A stretch of 64,000 bases of DNA from contig CAVQXJ010000003.1 of assembly GCA_963717745.1 (NCBI GenBank), forward strand, positions 186,001 to 250,000, given 5' to 3'. Both the position numbers and the translations under genes were made by a program. Every line of letters begins with the position of its first letter. Within the stretch, counting starts at the first letter, position 1. The DNA comes from JACCXG01 sp963717745. Lineage in GTDB: Bacteria; Acidobacteriota; Vicinamibacteria; Vicinamibacterales; 2-12-FULL-66-21. The notes beneath the pieces were generated by a model. It was not told where the DNA came from and did not search any database. It saw only the letters and a program-made list of their open reading frames with translations. Positions 1 through 10,761 of the stretch are shown here, piece by piece.

Positions 1-1
1 C

Positions 2-2035
<2,034 letters not shown>

Positions 2036-2090
2036 TCTTCGCGCTGTTCGCTGCTCACGCTGCATTCGTGTTCACGGGCGCTTCGCGCAG

Positions 2091-2325
2091 GCACGACGAC
2101 ACGACGAGACGACGACAACGACGTAAATGCTCCGGCCACGAGGGAACGTTTGGGCATCTCCTGAGTACCCTCGAATGCGAGCAGCCGGCCACGTATCAAC
2201 GGTCTCCACCGTTGGCGCCGACGCCGGCCCAGTCGGGCCGGCGGAGCGCGGCAGCGCCAACGGGACACAGTCCTCGAAGTGACTCACAAAGGTCTACGTC
2301 GTTATCGTCGTGTCGTCGTCTCGTT
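2091..2325. repeat. Intergenic inverted repeat of CGA/ACG-rich units
   Basis: Within the 509-bp gap 2036-2544, a low-complexity arm made of cgacga/cgaga units (2091-2124) is answered by an imperfect reverse complement at 2296-2325. Nested inside are ccgttggcgc (2209-2218) with its exact complement (2254-2263) and the hairpin gccggccc/gggccggc (2223-2230, 2235-2242). The transcript of this gap could fold into one long stem. No coding frame is convincing here. Confidence 0.55.
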
Positions 2326-2338
2326 CTGGCGCGACTTG

Positions 2339-2364
2339 TCCGCCGTAGCTTTAGCGGAGGCGGA
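2339..2364. repeat. Short hairpin element, CCGCCGTAGC...GCGGAGGCGG type
   Basis: A 26-bp partly palindromic element with tccgcc at one end and ggcgga at the other. A closely related element lies at 47051-47075 upstream of accA, so this appears to be a recurrent intergenic hairpin of this genome. Function unknown; it lacks a T-tract. Confidence 0.45.
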
Positions 2365-2387
2365 AGCGCCAGCGCGCCGCAGGCGCC

Positions 2388-2438
2388 GTGGACATGAGTG
2401 CAGCGTGACAGCTGTGGACATGATGGCAGCGTGACAGC
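2388..2438. repeat. Tandem direct repeat, two 25-bp copies
   Basis: Two 25-bp copies starting gtggacatga (2388-2412 and 2414-2438), with period 26, differ only over a few central bases. They lie about 110 bp upstream of the start of the Tat-exported propeller gene. They could be a regulator site or a slippage duplication. Confidence 0.6.
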
Positions 2439-2544
2439 GAATGCCGCCGGCCGCAGAGCTCGTCACGCCGTTCGTCCCGGGGCAAGGCCGGCCGAAAGCC
2501 AGCGGCTGGTGTCTAATGTGGCACTTCGGCCGAGGGGAGGCGAC

Positions 2545-3861
2545 ATGGACCGACGGACGTTTCTAACCACTCTGGCACTCACCGCCCCGGCGCTGGCGCA
2601 GCCCGCCGCTTTCCAACAACGGGGTCGCGGCGCCAAGCCGGCCCCCGCGCCCGCTCCACGCCCGGCCGGCCCTCCGCCGCCACCCCCTGGGACTCCGTGG
2701 ACCCAATGGGGGGGACCGAGGCGCAATTTTCAGACCGACGCCACCGGCATCAAGGACGTCTGGCCGGCCACCGGCCCGCGCGTGGTCTGGAAGCGCGCGC
2801 TCGGAGAGGGCTATTCCGCGCCGGTGGTCGAGAACAGCGTGCTCTACGGCATGTATGGCAAGAGCGGTCAGGAGGTCGTCTTCGCCGCGAATGCAGAGAC
2901 CGGCCAGACGCTCTGGGAACACGTCACGCCCATGACCTTCCAGAGCGATGCGCCGGCGCAGGGGAACGGCCCGTACTCGTCGCCGCTGATTGTCGGGGAC
3001 CGTCTGTTCACCACCGGAGTGGCCGGACGGCTGCAGGCGCTCGACAAGAAATCCGGCAAGCTGCTGTGGACCCAGCAGCTGTGGAGCGACCACCGCGGCA
3101 CGCAGTTGATGTACGGCTACTCGTCGAGCCCGATCGCGTTCCGCGATTCGGTCATCGTGCCGGTCGGTGGCAACGGCCGGGCCCTCATGGCGTTCCGGCA
3201 GGCCGACGGCACCACCGCGTGGTCAAAGAACGATTTTCACAACGTCTACTCGTCGCCGATCCTGATCGACGTCGACGGCCTCGAACAGCTCGCGGTGCTG
3301 CTGGACGGCGCGCTGATCGGCGTCAACCCGCACAACGGCGATCTGCAGTGGACCGTGCCGTTCAAGGCCGACTACTCGATCGCCGTGGCGACCCCGGTGT
3401 GGTGTCCGGGCAACCTGCTGTTCATCTCGTCCGAATACGGCGGCGGCGCGAAGGTCGTGGAGCTCCGCAAGAGCGGCATGCAGACCACGGCGCACGAATT
3501 GTGGAGCTCGGTGAGGCTCCGGCTCCACCACGGCAACGCGATCCGGGTCGGCGACGCGCTCTACTTCTCGAGCGGCGGGAAGGGGAGTCAGGCGATTCTC
3601 AGCGCGGTCGACGTCCGCACCGGCAAGATTCACTGGCAGGAGCGCAGCGTCGAGAAGGCGACGTTCGTGTGGGCCGACTCCAAGCTGATCACCCTCGACC
3701 AGGCCGGCACCCTGATGATCGCGCACCCGTCTCCCCAAGGGTTCAAGGTCGCCGCGCAGGCGCGCCTCCTCACCGAGCTGTCGTGGACGCCGCCGGTCCT
3801 GGTCGGCACCCGCCTTTACATCCGCGATCGGCGCAGCCTGATGGCCGTCGATCTGGGGTGA
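2545..3861 (+). CDS. Tat-exported PQQ-like beta-propeller protein
   Basis: A 438-residue periplasmic propeller protein of the PQQ/BamB-like repeat type. The start at 2545 is set by a strong GGGGAGG site just upstream and by the N-terminus MDRRTFLTTLALTAPALAQ, a twin-arginine signal (RRTFL). A proline/alanine-rich linker (about residues 25-55) follows. Blades repeat the pattern AxxAxTGxxLW (for example ANAETGQTLWEH, LDKKSGKLLW, VDVRTGKIHWQ). There is no haem motif or catalytic cluster, so whether it binds PQQ or acts as a scaffold or sugar-binding propeller cannot be told. It is a single gene, followed by an inverted repeat that may end its transcript. Confidence 0.8.
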   Translation: MDRRTFLTTLALTAPALAQPAAFQQRGRGAKPAPAPAPRPAGPPPPPPGTPWTQWGGPRRNFQTDATGIKDVWPATGPRVVWKRALGEGYSAPVVENSVLYGMYGKSGQEVVFAANAETGQTLWEHVTPMTFQSDAPAQGNGPYSSPLIVGDRLFTTGVAGRLQALDKKSGKLLWTQQLWSDHRGTQLMYGYSSSPIAFRDSVIVPVGGNGRALMAFRQADGTTAWSKNDFHNVYSSPILIDVDGLEQLAVLLDGALIGVNPHNGDLQWTVPFKADYSIAVATPVWCPGNLLFISSEYGGGAKVVELRKSGMQTTAHELWSSVRLRLHHGNAIRVGDALYFSSGGKGSQAILSAVDVRTGKIHWQERSVEKATFVWADSKLITLDQAGTLMIAHPSPQGFKVAAQARLLTELSWTPPVLVGTRLYIRDRRSLMAVDLG

Positions 3862-3868
3862 CGGTTCA

Positions 3869-3961
3869 ATGCCAAAAGTGCCGAGAATGCCAAGCATGCC
3901 AAGAGTTGTGGGCGAATCCATCATCTTTGGCAGTGTTTGGCATTCTTGGCACTTTTGGCAT
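3869..3961. repeat. Inverted repeat of TGCCAA units between two genes
   Basis: Arms 3869-3893 and 3937-3961 are reverse complements over 25 bp with one mismatch. Each is built from short units (atgccaa, aagtgcc). It begins 8 bp after the stop of the propeller gene, so it may act as a terminator or 3' RNA structure, although it has no terminal U-run. Confidence 0.75.
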
Positions 3962-4029
3962 TTCTGGCGCCAGCTCCTCCCGACTGTGAAATAATCCGCG
4001 CGCCGCGACCTCGGCCGTCACTTCACCCT

Positions 4030-6764
4030 ATGACCCTGACACGCTCGTGCGCTCGCGCACATGTGAAGGTGTGCGCCGCGCTGGTGGCGCTCCTCGGCTG
4101 CTTCCCGGCCCCCATGCCCTCGCCCAGGGATCGACCGCAACGATCGAGGTGCGGATGGCATCCTCGCCCGGCGCCGACGCCGCCGCCAAGATTCCAGTGC
4201 AACTGCTGTCGCTCGCCGATCCGTCACAGGCGTGGTCGGCCGAGATGGTCGGCGGCGAGAGCGTGCGGTTCAGACTGGTGCCGCCCGGCGCCTATCGGGT
4301 GATTTCGGGCGACGTCGAACAGCGCGTCGAAGTGGCCTCGGGCGACGAGGTCACCATCGATGTCGGTCAGCGCGCCGCCTCGGATCGCCGGGACGTCCGG
4401 GTCACGGCCAGGGATCGCACCGCGTACGGCACTCGCTTCAACGCCGCGGCGCTGGAGCTGCTGCCGCAGAGCAACGGCGTCTACGGACTGATCGAGCGGA
4501 GCGACCCGCTGGTGATCACCGAGCGGATGGAGGGCGGCGGCACTTACCCGGAGCCGCAGCGGATGGGCGCGTCGGGCGCCTCCTGGACCCAGACGACGTT
4601 CAAGCTCGGGGACGCGGACATCACCGACCCCGATCGCACCGGCTACGCGATGCTCTATCCGAACCTCGACATGTTGGAGGCGGTCAGCGTCGCCACCGCC
4701 GGGATGCATCCGGACACCTACGGAGCGGGAACCGCCGTCACTCTGGTGCCGCGCATGCCGTCGTCGAAATGGATGCGCACCGTGCAATTCGATCTCTCGC
4801 CGCCGGCGTTTCAGTCGGTGAACCCGCTCCCGGAAGCCGCCTCCATCGCGCGGCTGCGCAGCTCGAGTGGCGGGTCGTTCGTGGCGAGCGGCCCGTTGAC
4901 CCCGCGCCTCGGGATCCAGGTGGCCGGCACGCTGAACGAATACGCGCGCATCGAGCGCGAGCGAGTCGACACGCTGCCCAGCCATACGCAGAGCCTGTCC
5001 GCGCACCTGGCGTACAAAGCGGAGCAGGGCGATGACGTGCGGCTCTTCGTGCAAAGCGATCGCCTCTCGTTTCCGTCGATCGGACGGGCGATGCTGGTCG
5101 ACCCGGTCTTGCAGCAGCGCGAGCGCTCGACACTCCTCGCCACCACCTGGAATCGCGCCACCCGCGCCGGGCTCGCCTGGTCGGCGAACCTGACCTACGG
5201 CTACGCCTCGTCTGACCCGGCGCTGGCCGGTGCCCCAATCACTGGCACCACCGAGCGCCTGCGTGACGGGCCGGCGTACGAGCTGGCCTCGGCCACCGCG
5301 AGCTCCCGTCACCGGACCTCGCTGCAATGGCGCGGCGAGCCCCGCCCCGTCAAATTCCTCGGCCTGCGTCACCTCCCGGAATTCGGCGGCAACGTCTCCT
5401 GGACGGCGTCGACCCGGCAGGCGCCGGGCGCCTCGATCATCGGCGAGCTGGTGGACGGAGAACCGGCGCGGGTGTGGGAATACACCACCGACGGCGGGTC
5501 GTCGTCATGGCGCGGCAACGAGTTCGCGCTGTGGGCGACCAACGAAATTCCGGTCATGTCTCGCGTCGACATCGACCTGGGGATCCGCGCGGCGTCGGCC
5601 GGCGCCTCACGTGCCGGTGAGGGCGGTTCGATCAACTGGCGGACGTTGTCGCCGAGCATTCTCGGCACCTACCGGGCGCTCAACAATGGCCGCCTCACCT
5701 TCCTGGCCGGTTACGCGCGCTACGCGTCGCGTCTGCCGCTCAACTATCTCGCGTTCGGCGATCCGCACAGCCTGACCGGCGTGGTGCGGCGCTGGAACGA
5801 CATCAACCGCGATCAGCGCATCCAACCGGGCGAGTCGGGCGTGGTGGTCGCCGCGGTCGGACCGTGCTGCGCCAACGGCCGACCCAACACCATCGCTGAC
5901 GATCTGAGCGCGCCGCGGATGACCGAGGTCCGCGCCGTGCTGCAGACCCGCCTCTGGGACCACTGGGTCCTGCGGCTCGGCGGTAGCGATCGCCGCCAGT
6001 ACCGGTTGATCCAACCGGTCAACGCCGCGGCGTACTTGCCCGGCAACTATTCGTTGACGCACGTCGAAGACAAGGCGCTCGACCAGCTCGTCGAGACCGA
6101 CGATCAGCTCCTGCCGATCTTCAACCGGCTGCCCGTCAGCTTCGGTACCGATTCGTACGTCCTGCAGAACGTCGAGCACAACTCGGCGCGCGACCACGGG
6201 ATGGATCTGGTGCTGGAGCGGATCTACAACGGCCGGTGGGGGATGTGGATTGGCGGCACCGCCCACAAGTCCGAAGGGATTGGCGGCAATCGCGGCTTCC
6301 GGCCGGACGAGAACGATCAGGGGGTCATCGGCGAGGTGTTCACCGAGCCCAATGCCGAGACGTTCGGCCGAGGGCGGCTGTTCTTCGAACGCGGCTACGT
6401 GGCCAAGTGGTCGGCGATCTATCAGCTGCCGTACGGTCTGCGTGGCGGCACCGTGGCACGGTACGCGGACGGGCAGCACTTCTCGCGGGTGGTCATCGCG
6501 CGCGACGTGCAGCAGGGGCTGGACTTCGTTCCGGCGCTGCCGCGCGGCCTCACGCGCTACACCTACGCGTTCACGCTCGACACCCGGCTCGAAAAGCAGA
6601 TCACGCTCTCGGGCCGCCGGGTGGCGCTGGTCCTCGACGTGTTCAATCTGCTCAACACCAACAACGAGGTCGAAGAAGACGAAGTGACCGGGCCGGCGTT
6701 CCGCGACGCCACCGCCGTCCAGCCGCCGCGATCGGTCCGGTTCGGCTTCAGGCTCGCCTTCTAA
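4030..6764 (+). CDS. TonB-dependent receptor / outer-membrane barrel
   Basis: Roughly 910-residue outer-membrane receptor. An N-terminal carboxypeptidase-like beta domain (about residues 40-120) precedes a plug-like region and a long barrel that ends in RSVRFGFRLAF, the C-terminal aromatic signature of barrel proteins. The main open frame begins at 4047 with no signal peptide, but the ATG at 4030 in the next frame encodes a good one (VCAALVALLGCFPAP) that runs into HALAQG of the main frame if one C is added to the C-run near 4108-4113. I therefore place the start at 4030 with a single-base deletion. Substrate unknown; there is no siderophore or metal gene beside it. Confidence 0.82.
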
Positions 6765-6831
6765 TCACTTTTTTTCCCGCCACCTGTCGATCCGCGCCCG
6801 GCCCGCTCGACAAAGGCATGGAGGGTCACGA

Positions 6832-7191
6832 ATGAAGTACATGTTGCTGATTTACGACGACGAGCAGGTGTGGGCGAAGCTGAGTGCCTCCGAGCAGCAG
6901 CGGCTGTTCGGTGAATACATGGCGTTCACGGAGAGCATCAAGGCATCCGGCAGTTACATCTCCGGCGCACCGCTGCAGCCGATCGCGACGGCCACCAGCC
7001 TCAAGATCCGGAACGACAAACAGCTGGTGACCGACGGTCCGTTTGCCGAGACGCAGGAACAGCTCGGCGGCTACTACCTGGTCAACGCGCGCGATCTCGA
7101 TGAGGCGATCGGCATCGCCGCGCGGATTCCTTCGGTCCGGCTCGGCACGATCGAGATCCGGCCGGTGATGGAAATCGGGGCGCCGGCCTAA
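6832..7191 (+). CDS. YciI/DGPF-domain protein
   Basis: A 119-residue protein of the YCII-related family, recognised by the N-terminal KYMLLIYDD, the central TDGPFAETQEQLGGYYLV and the C-terminal IEIRPVMEI. Family members are small ferredoxin-fold proteins, often next to ECF sigma factors, with no settled function. The start follows GGAGGGTCACGA. Its TAA stop directly abuts the GTG of the membrane protein gene downstream, so the two are probably cotranscribed. Confidence 0.9.
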   Translation: MKYMLLIYDDEQVWAKLSASEQQRLFGEYMAFTESIKASGSYISGAPLQPIATATSLKIRNDKQLVTDGPFAETQEQLGGYYLVNARDLDEAIGIAARIPSVRLGTIEIRPVMEIGAPA

Positions 7192-8676
7192 GTGCTTTCG
7201 GCGCCCGAGGGGCGGAGAGAGCGGGGGCCCTGGGTCTGGATTGCGATCGCCGCGGCCTCCGCGATCGCCGTGTGCGGCGGGGTGGCGACGGAAGCGCTGC
7301 TGCTCGGCGCTCCCCGGGGCCGCTGGCACTATCGCTACATCCAGCCGCTGTCGCTCGAGCCGTTCGTGATGGCGCTGGCGGTCAGCATTCCAGCGCTGGC
7401 GCTGTTGCGGGTGCGTGCGCCTGAATCGCCGCGCCCGGCCTGGCCGCTGGTGCTGGCGTGGATCGCACTCGCGACCGGCATGCAGGCCGCACTGCGATCG
7501 CTGACGCTGTTCTCGTTCGAGAGCATCTTCGTCAGCCCGGGCGCCAACTCGTTCTACACCGCGACCCTGCAGCAGCCGCTCAGCGCGGTCCTCTCGGCAT
7601 TCACGCAGGTCCGTGAAGGGCTGCCGCTCCACGCGCAGAGCAACATGCCGGGCAAGCTGGTGCTGCTGTACGGGCTCGAGCTGTTCACCACGAATCCCGC
7701 GGTGCTGCCCTGGCTGGTGGTGGCGATTTCGAATCTCGGCGCGCTGCTGATGTATCAGCTGGTCCGGCGCCTGTTCGACGATCGCACGGTCGCGCTGTAT
7801 GCCGCGATCCTCTACCTGTTCGTTCCCGCCAAGCTGTTCTTCTTTCCGCTGATGAACACCGTCACGCCGGTGATCGCGCTGGGCCTGGCGTGCGTGGTCG
7901 TCGAATGGCTGCGAACCGCTCGCGTCCAGTGGGCGGCGGCGGTCGGCGTGATGCTCTACGTGGTCGTGTTCTTCGAGCCGCTGCCGCTCGTGCTCGGGCT
8001 GCTGTTCGCCGCGCTGGCATTGCGCGCGGTTCATCGGGGTGATCTGACCTGGAGCGGACTGCTGTGGCAGACCGCGGTGGCGCTCTCGGCATTCGCGATC
8101 ACCGCCGCGGTGCTCTATCAAGCGTGGGGATTCGACACCGCGAGCGCTTTTCGCTCGGTGCGGGCGCACGCGCTCGAGTTCAACGTGATCGAACGGCGTC
8201 CCTACGACATCTGGGTACGCGCCAACCTGGTCGAGTTCCTGGTCGGGATGGGTGCGGCCCAGGCGGTGCTGATCGCCGGCGCGATTGCCCTCGGCCTCCG
8301 CGGCGGAGGCCGCGGGCTGGACCGGTTGGTCCAGCCCGCGCCGCTCGTCACCCTGTCGCTGGTTGCCGTGGTCCTGGCGACGGATCTGATTGGGGTGAAC
8401 AGGGGAGAGGTCATCCGGTTGTGGATTTTCCTCGCCTGCTTCCTGCAGATTCCCGCCGCCGTCGTCTGTGCCCGTGCGGGGCGCTGGGCACTCGCCGTGG
8501 TGCTGGTGACGACGCTGCTGCTGTCGGCGCTGGGGACGGCGAACATCGGGTTCGTGGTCCCGGGCTCGGGGCTCGGGCTCGGACGCTGTTCGCGGCGACG
8601 GCGATGGCGGAATACCACTCGAAGCCTCGAGCCTCCTACGCCTTCTGCACCAGCTGCACGTCCAGCGAGATCTTGA
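7192..8676 (+). CDS. Polytopic membrane protein, glycosyltransferase-C-like
   Basis: A 494-residue protein with about ten hydrophobic helices, loops rich in aromatics and a short conserved-looking loop HAQSNMPGK. The layout resembles the ArnT/family-39 lipid-linked sugar transferases, but I do not see their acidic N-terminal loop clearly, so the name is tentative. It starts with GTG immediately after the YciI stop. The last 40 residues are arginine-rich and unlike the rest, and the end overlaps the convergent yceI gene by 41 bp; a frameshift near 8570 could have replaced the true C-terminus. Confidence 0.6.
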   Translation: MLSAPEGRRERGPWVWIAIAAASAIAVCGGVATEALLLGAPRGRWHYRYIQPLSLEPFVMALAVSIPALALLRVRAPESPRPAWPLVLAWIALATGMQAALRSLTLFSFESIFVSPGANSFYTATLQQPLSAVLSAFTQVREGLPLHAQSNMPGKLVLLYGLELFTTNPAVLPWLVVAISNLGALLMYQLVRRLFDDRTVALYAAILYLFVPAKLFFFPLMNTVTPVIALGLACVVVEWLRTARVQWAAAVGVMLYVVVFFEPLPLVLGLLFAALALRAVHRGDLTWSGLLWQTAVALSAFAITAAVLYQAWGFDTASAFRSVRAHALEFNVIERRPYDIWVRANLVEFLVGMGAAQAVLIAGAIALGLRGGGRGLDRLVQPAPLVTLSLVAVVLATDLIGVNRGEVIRLWIFLACFLQIPAAVVCARAGRWALAVVLVTTLLLSALGTANIGFVVPGSGLGLGRCSRRRRWRNTTRSLEPPTPSAPAARPARS

Positions 8677-9193
8677 CGTCGTCGCTCACCGCGAAGCCGC
8701 CGGTCTCGAGCAGCTGGTTCCAGGTCAGCCCGAAATCGCTGCGCTTGATTTTCGTGGTCGCGGTGTAGCCGGCGCGCTGGCCGCCCCACGGATCCTTCGC
8801 CCGGCCCTCGGTCGTGACGTCGAGTGCCACTTCGCGGGTCACGCCGTGAATCGTCAGGTCCCCGAGCAGCGTGAAGCCGTCCTTCTTGTGGTCGCGCACC
8901 GAGGTGCTGCGGAAGGTGAGGGTGGGGAACTTCTCGGCCTCGAAGAAGTCGGCGGACTTGAGGTGCGCGTCCCGCTGCGGCTCGCGCGTGTCGATGCTCG
9001 CCACCTGGACGGCAATCTCCGCGGCCGAGGCGGCGGGGTTGGCCTCGTCCAGCGTCACGGTGCCCTGCACGTCGGTGAACCGGCCTTTGACGGTGGTGAT
9101 CATCAGGTGACGGACGGCGAACTCGACGCTGGAGTGGACCGGGTCGACGGTCCAGGTGGTGGTGCTGGTGGCGGGCTGAACTGCTGTGCTCAT
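8636..9193 (-). CDS. YceI-family periplasmic/cytosolic lipocalin-like protein
   Basis: A 185-residue YceI domain protein. Motifs typical of the family are visible: WTVDPVHSSVEFAVRHLM at the N-terminus, VKGRFTDVQGTV, ADFFEAEKFPTLTFRS, LTIHGVTREV and KIKRSDFGLTWN. Such proteins bind isoprenoid-like or amide lipids in a beta-barrel. The ATG at 9193 is chosen because AAGGAG lies six bases before it; an ATG two codons upstream is too close to that site. There is no signal peptide, so it is probably cytoplasmic. It is divergent from the HxlR regulator, a common pairing that suggests regulation by it. Confidence 0.92.
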   Translation of the reverse strand: MSTAVQPATSTTTWTVDPVHSSVEFAVRHLMITTVKGRFTDVQGTVTLDEANPAASAAEIAVQVASIDTREPQRDAHLKSADFFEAEKFPTLTFRSTSVRDHKKDGFTLLGDLTIHGVTREVALDVTTEGRAKDPWGGQRAGYTATTKIKRSDFGLTWNQLLETGGFAVSDDVKISLDVQLVQKA

Positions 9194-9305
9194 CTTCATC
9201 TCCTTGAACTCGGGCGACTGCTCGTATGCAGTAATCAACTTACGATTAGTTGTATCACTATACTTTAGGATGTTACGTAACGTCAAGGCCTGAAATGCTG
9301 CTACA
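9194..9305. promoter_or_regulatory. Divergent yceI / HxlR promoter region
   Basis: This 112-bp gap is clearly AT-richer than its surroundings. It contains the perfect palindrome gttacgtaac (9272-9281), a candidate operator for the adjacent HxlR-type regulator, and several tata-like hexamers between 9240 and 9265 that could serve the minus-strand yceI gene. Operator assignment is inference. Confidence 0.5.
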
Positions 9306-9307
9306 AT
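9302..9307 (+). promoter_or_regulatory. Candidate -10 box TACAAT of the HxlR gene
   Basis: TACAAT overlaps the first ATG (9306) of the regulator frame. If it is a real -10 box, transcription would begin at about 9314 and translation at the in-frame ATG 9315, giving a leaderless mRNA. There is no Shine-Dalgarno sequence for either ATG and no good -35 box. Confidence 0.35.
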
Positions 9308-9719
9308 GGGCCGCATGGGGTCAGCAGGACTCTGCGCGCGGTTCCACAAGGCGGTCGAGCTGATCGGCAGACGCTGGTCCGGAGCAATCATCCAGATCCT
9401 GCGTCAGCGCCCGGCGCGCTACGCCGAGCTGCGGGCGGCGATTCCCGACATCACCGATCGGATGCTGTCGGAACGCCTGCGCGAGCTCGAAGACGAGGAG
9501 ATCGTGGCGCGGACGGTGATCCCGGAGACGCCGGTCCGGGTCGAGTATTCACTCACCTCGAAGGGGCGGGCCCTCGCGCCCGCGCTCGACGCGATCGGCC
9601 ACTGGGCCGAGAAGTGGGTCGAAGCCGGCGACCCGCCCAAGGTCGCCGCAGCTGAGCGCCGGTCGATCCGGGCGGCGACGGCCCGCCGGCCCGACGCCGC
9701 GGCCCGTGCCCGCCACTGA
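9306..9719 (+). CDS. HxlR-family winged-helix transcriptional regulator
   Basis: A 137-residue HxlR/MarR-like winged-helix protein. The family core is present: CARFHKAVELIGRRWSGAIIQIL, RYAELRAAIPDITDRMLSERL and the wing VPVRVEYSLTSKG. Start codons at 9306 and 9315 are both possible; 9315 gives MGSAGLCARF and fits the candidate -10 box. The usual first Cys (here in GLCARF) is the redox- or electrophile-sensing residue in several relatives. The C-terminal 35 residues are Arg/Ala-rich. It probably controls the divergent yceI gene. Confidence 0.9.
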   Translation: MGRMGSAGLCARFHKAVELIGRRWSGAIIQILRQRPARYAELRAAIPDITDRMLSERLRELEDEEIVARTVIPETPVRVEYSLTSKGRALAPALDAIGHWAEKWVEAGDPPKVAAAERRSIRAATARRPDAAARARH

Positions 9720-9730
9720 GCCCACACTCT

Positions 9731-9746
9731 TCCGCCTAAGGGCGGA
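9731..9746 (+). terminator. Short hairpin after the HxlR gene
   Basis: tccgcc (9731-9736) pairs with ggcgga (9741-9746) around a four-base loop, 11 bp after the HxlR stop. There is no U-run, so this is a weak terminator candidate. Confidence 0.3.
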
Positions 9747-9852
9747 GACCACGCCTCGCCGTCGTCTGCCTCCTCGCCACCAGGTTGCACATTCACCAGC
9801 GCTTCTACAGAATGCCGAGGTTGGGTCCTCAGGCCATGAGGGAGACACACTG

Positions 9853-10761
9853 ATGCGAAAGGCTTCCGTGATTGCGGTGCTGGTGGCGGCCGGCGCCGTG
9901 GTTCTTGCGACGACCGCGGCCGGTACGGCGCAGGCGCCGCCAACGCCGGCGCCCGGCGGACAGCGGCAGGGAGGACCGCCGCCGGGACGTGGTGGGGGAG
10001 GCATGCTGGCGGGGGCCGGGCCGAGCGACAAGCCAGTGGTCGACCCGGCCGCGGCCGACCGCGGGCGCCGGGTCTGGGCGAGCGAGTGCATCGACTGCCA
10101 CGGCACCCAGGCGCGCGGCGGCGACAAGGGACCGAACCTCGTCCGCTCAGTGATCGTGCTGCGCGATCGGTATGGCAGCCAGATCGGGCCGTTCCTGAAG
10201 AAGGGCCACGCGCTGCAGAGCGGCACGCCCAGTGCGAACCTCACCGACGCGCAGATCCAGGACCTCGCGCATTTCCTCCGGCAGAAGGTGAACGACGGGT
10301 TGCGTGGGTCGCCGCTGTTCCAGGTCCAGAACATCCTGACCGGCGATCCCAAAGCGGGTGCGGCCTATTTCAACGGCGAGGGCAAGTGCGGCTCCTGCCA
10401 CGCCTCGAACCTCGCCGGCATCGGCGCGCGGCTCGAGCCGGTGGACATTCAGCAGCGGTTCCTGTTCCCGGCCACCGGCCGCGGCGGACGAGGACGCGGC
10501 GCGCCGGCCGCGCCCAGCACGACGGCCGTCCGGGTCACGGTCACCCCTGCGGGTGCCGCGCCGGTGACCGGCGTGCTGGTCCAGATGGATGACTTCTACG
10601 TCACGCTCCGGAACGCAGACGGAGGCATTCAGACGATCCGGCGCGGTCCGGGCGTCAAGGTCGAGAAGACCGATCCGCTGGCCTTCCACGTCGAGCTGCT
10701 CGGCAAACTCACCGACAAGAACATGCACGACGTCGTCGCTTATCTGGAGACAATGAAATGA
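9853..10761 (+). CDS. Periplasmic diheme c-type cytochrome
   Basis: A 302-residue exported cytochrome c. The ATG at 9853 follows GAGGGAGA and gives a Sec signal (VIAVLVAAGAVVLATTAAGTAQA), then a Gly/Pro-rich linker. There are two CXXCH haem sites, CIDCH (first Cys residue 79) and CGSCH (first Cys residue 179), each in a cytochrome-c-like domain; a beta-rich insert follows the second. The stop overlaps the start of the PQQ-type dehydrogenase (ATGA), so they are translationally coupled. Electron acceptor for that dehydrogenase is the likely role. Confidence 0.88.
   Translation: MRKASVIAVLVAAGAVVLATTAAGTAQAPPTPAPGGQRQGGPPPGRGGGGMLAGAGPSDKPVVDPAAADRGRRVWASECIDCHGTQARGGDKGPNLVRSVIVLRDRYGSQIGPFLKKGHALQSGTPSANLTDAQIQDLAHFLRQKVNDGLRGSPLFQVQNILTGDPKAGAAYFNGEGKCGSCHASNLAGIGARLEPVDIQQRFLFPATGRGGRGRGAPAAPSTTAVRVTVTPAGAAPVTGVLVQMDDFYVTLRNADGGIQTIRRGPGVKVEKTDPLAFHVELLGKLTDKNMHDVVAYLETMK

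Noticed and set aside
3937..4302. A separate small protein in the frame over the TonB-receptor start
   Set aside because: Only its first 30 residues are protein-like, and these are the receptor's signal peptide; the rest is Arg/Pro-rich.
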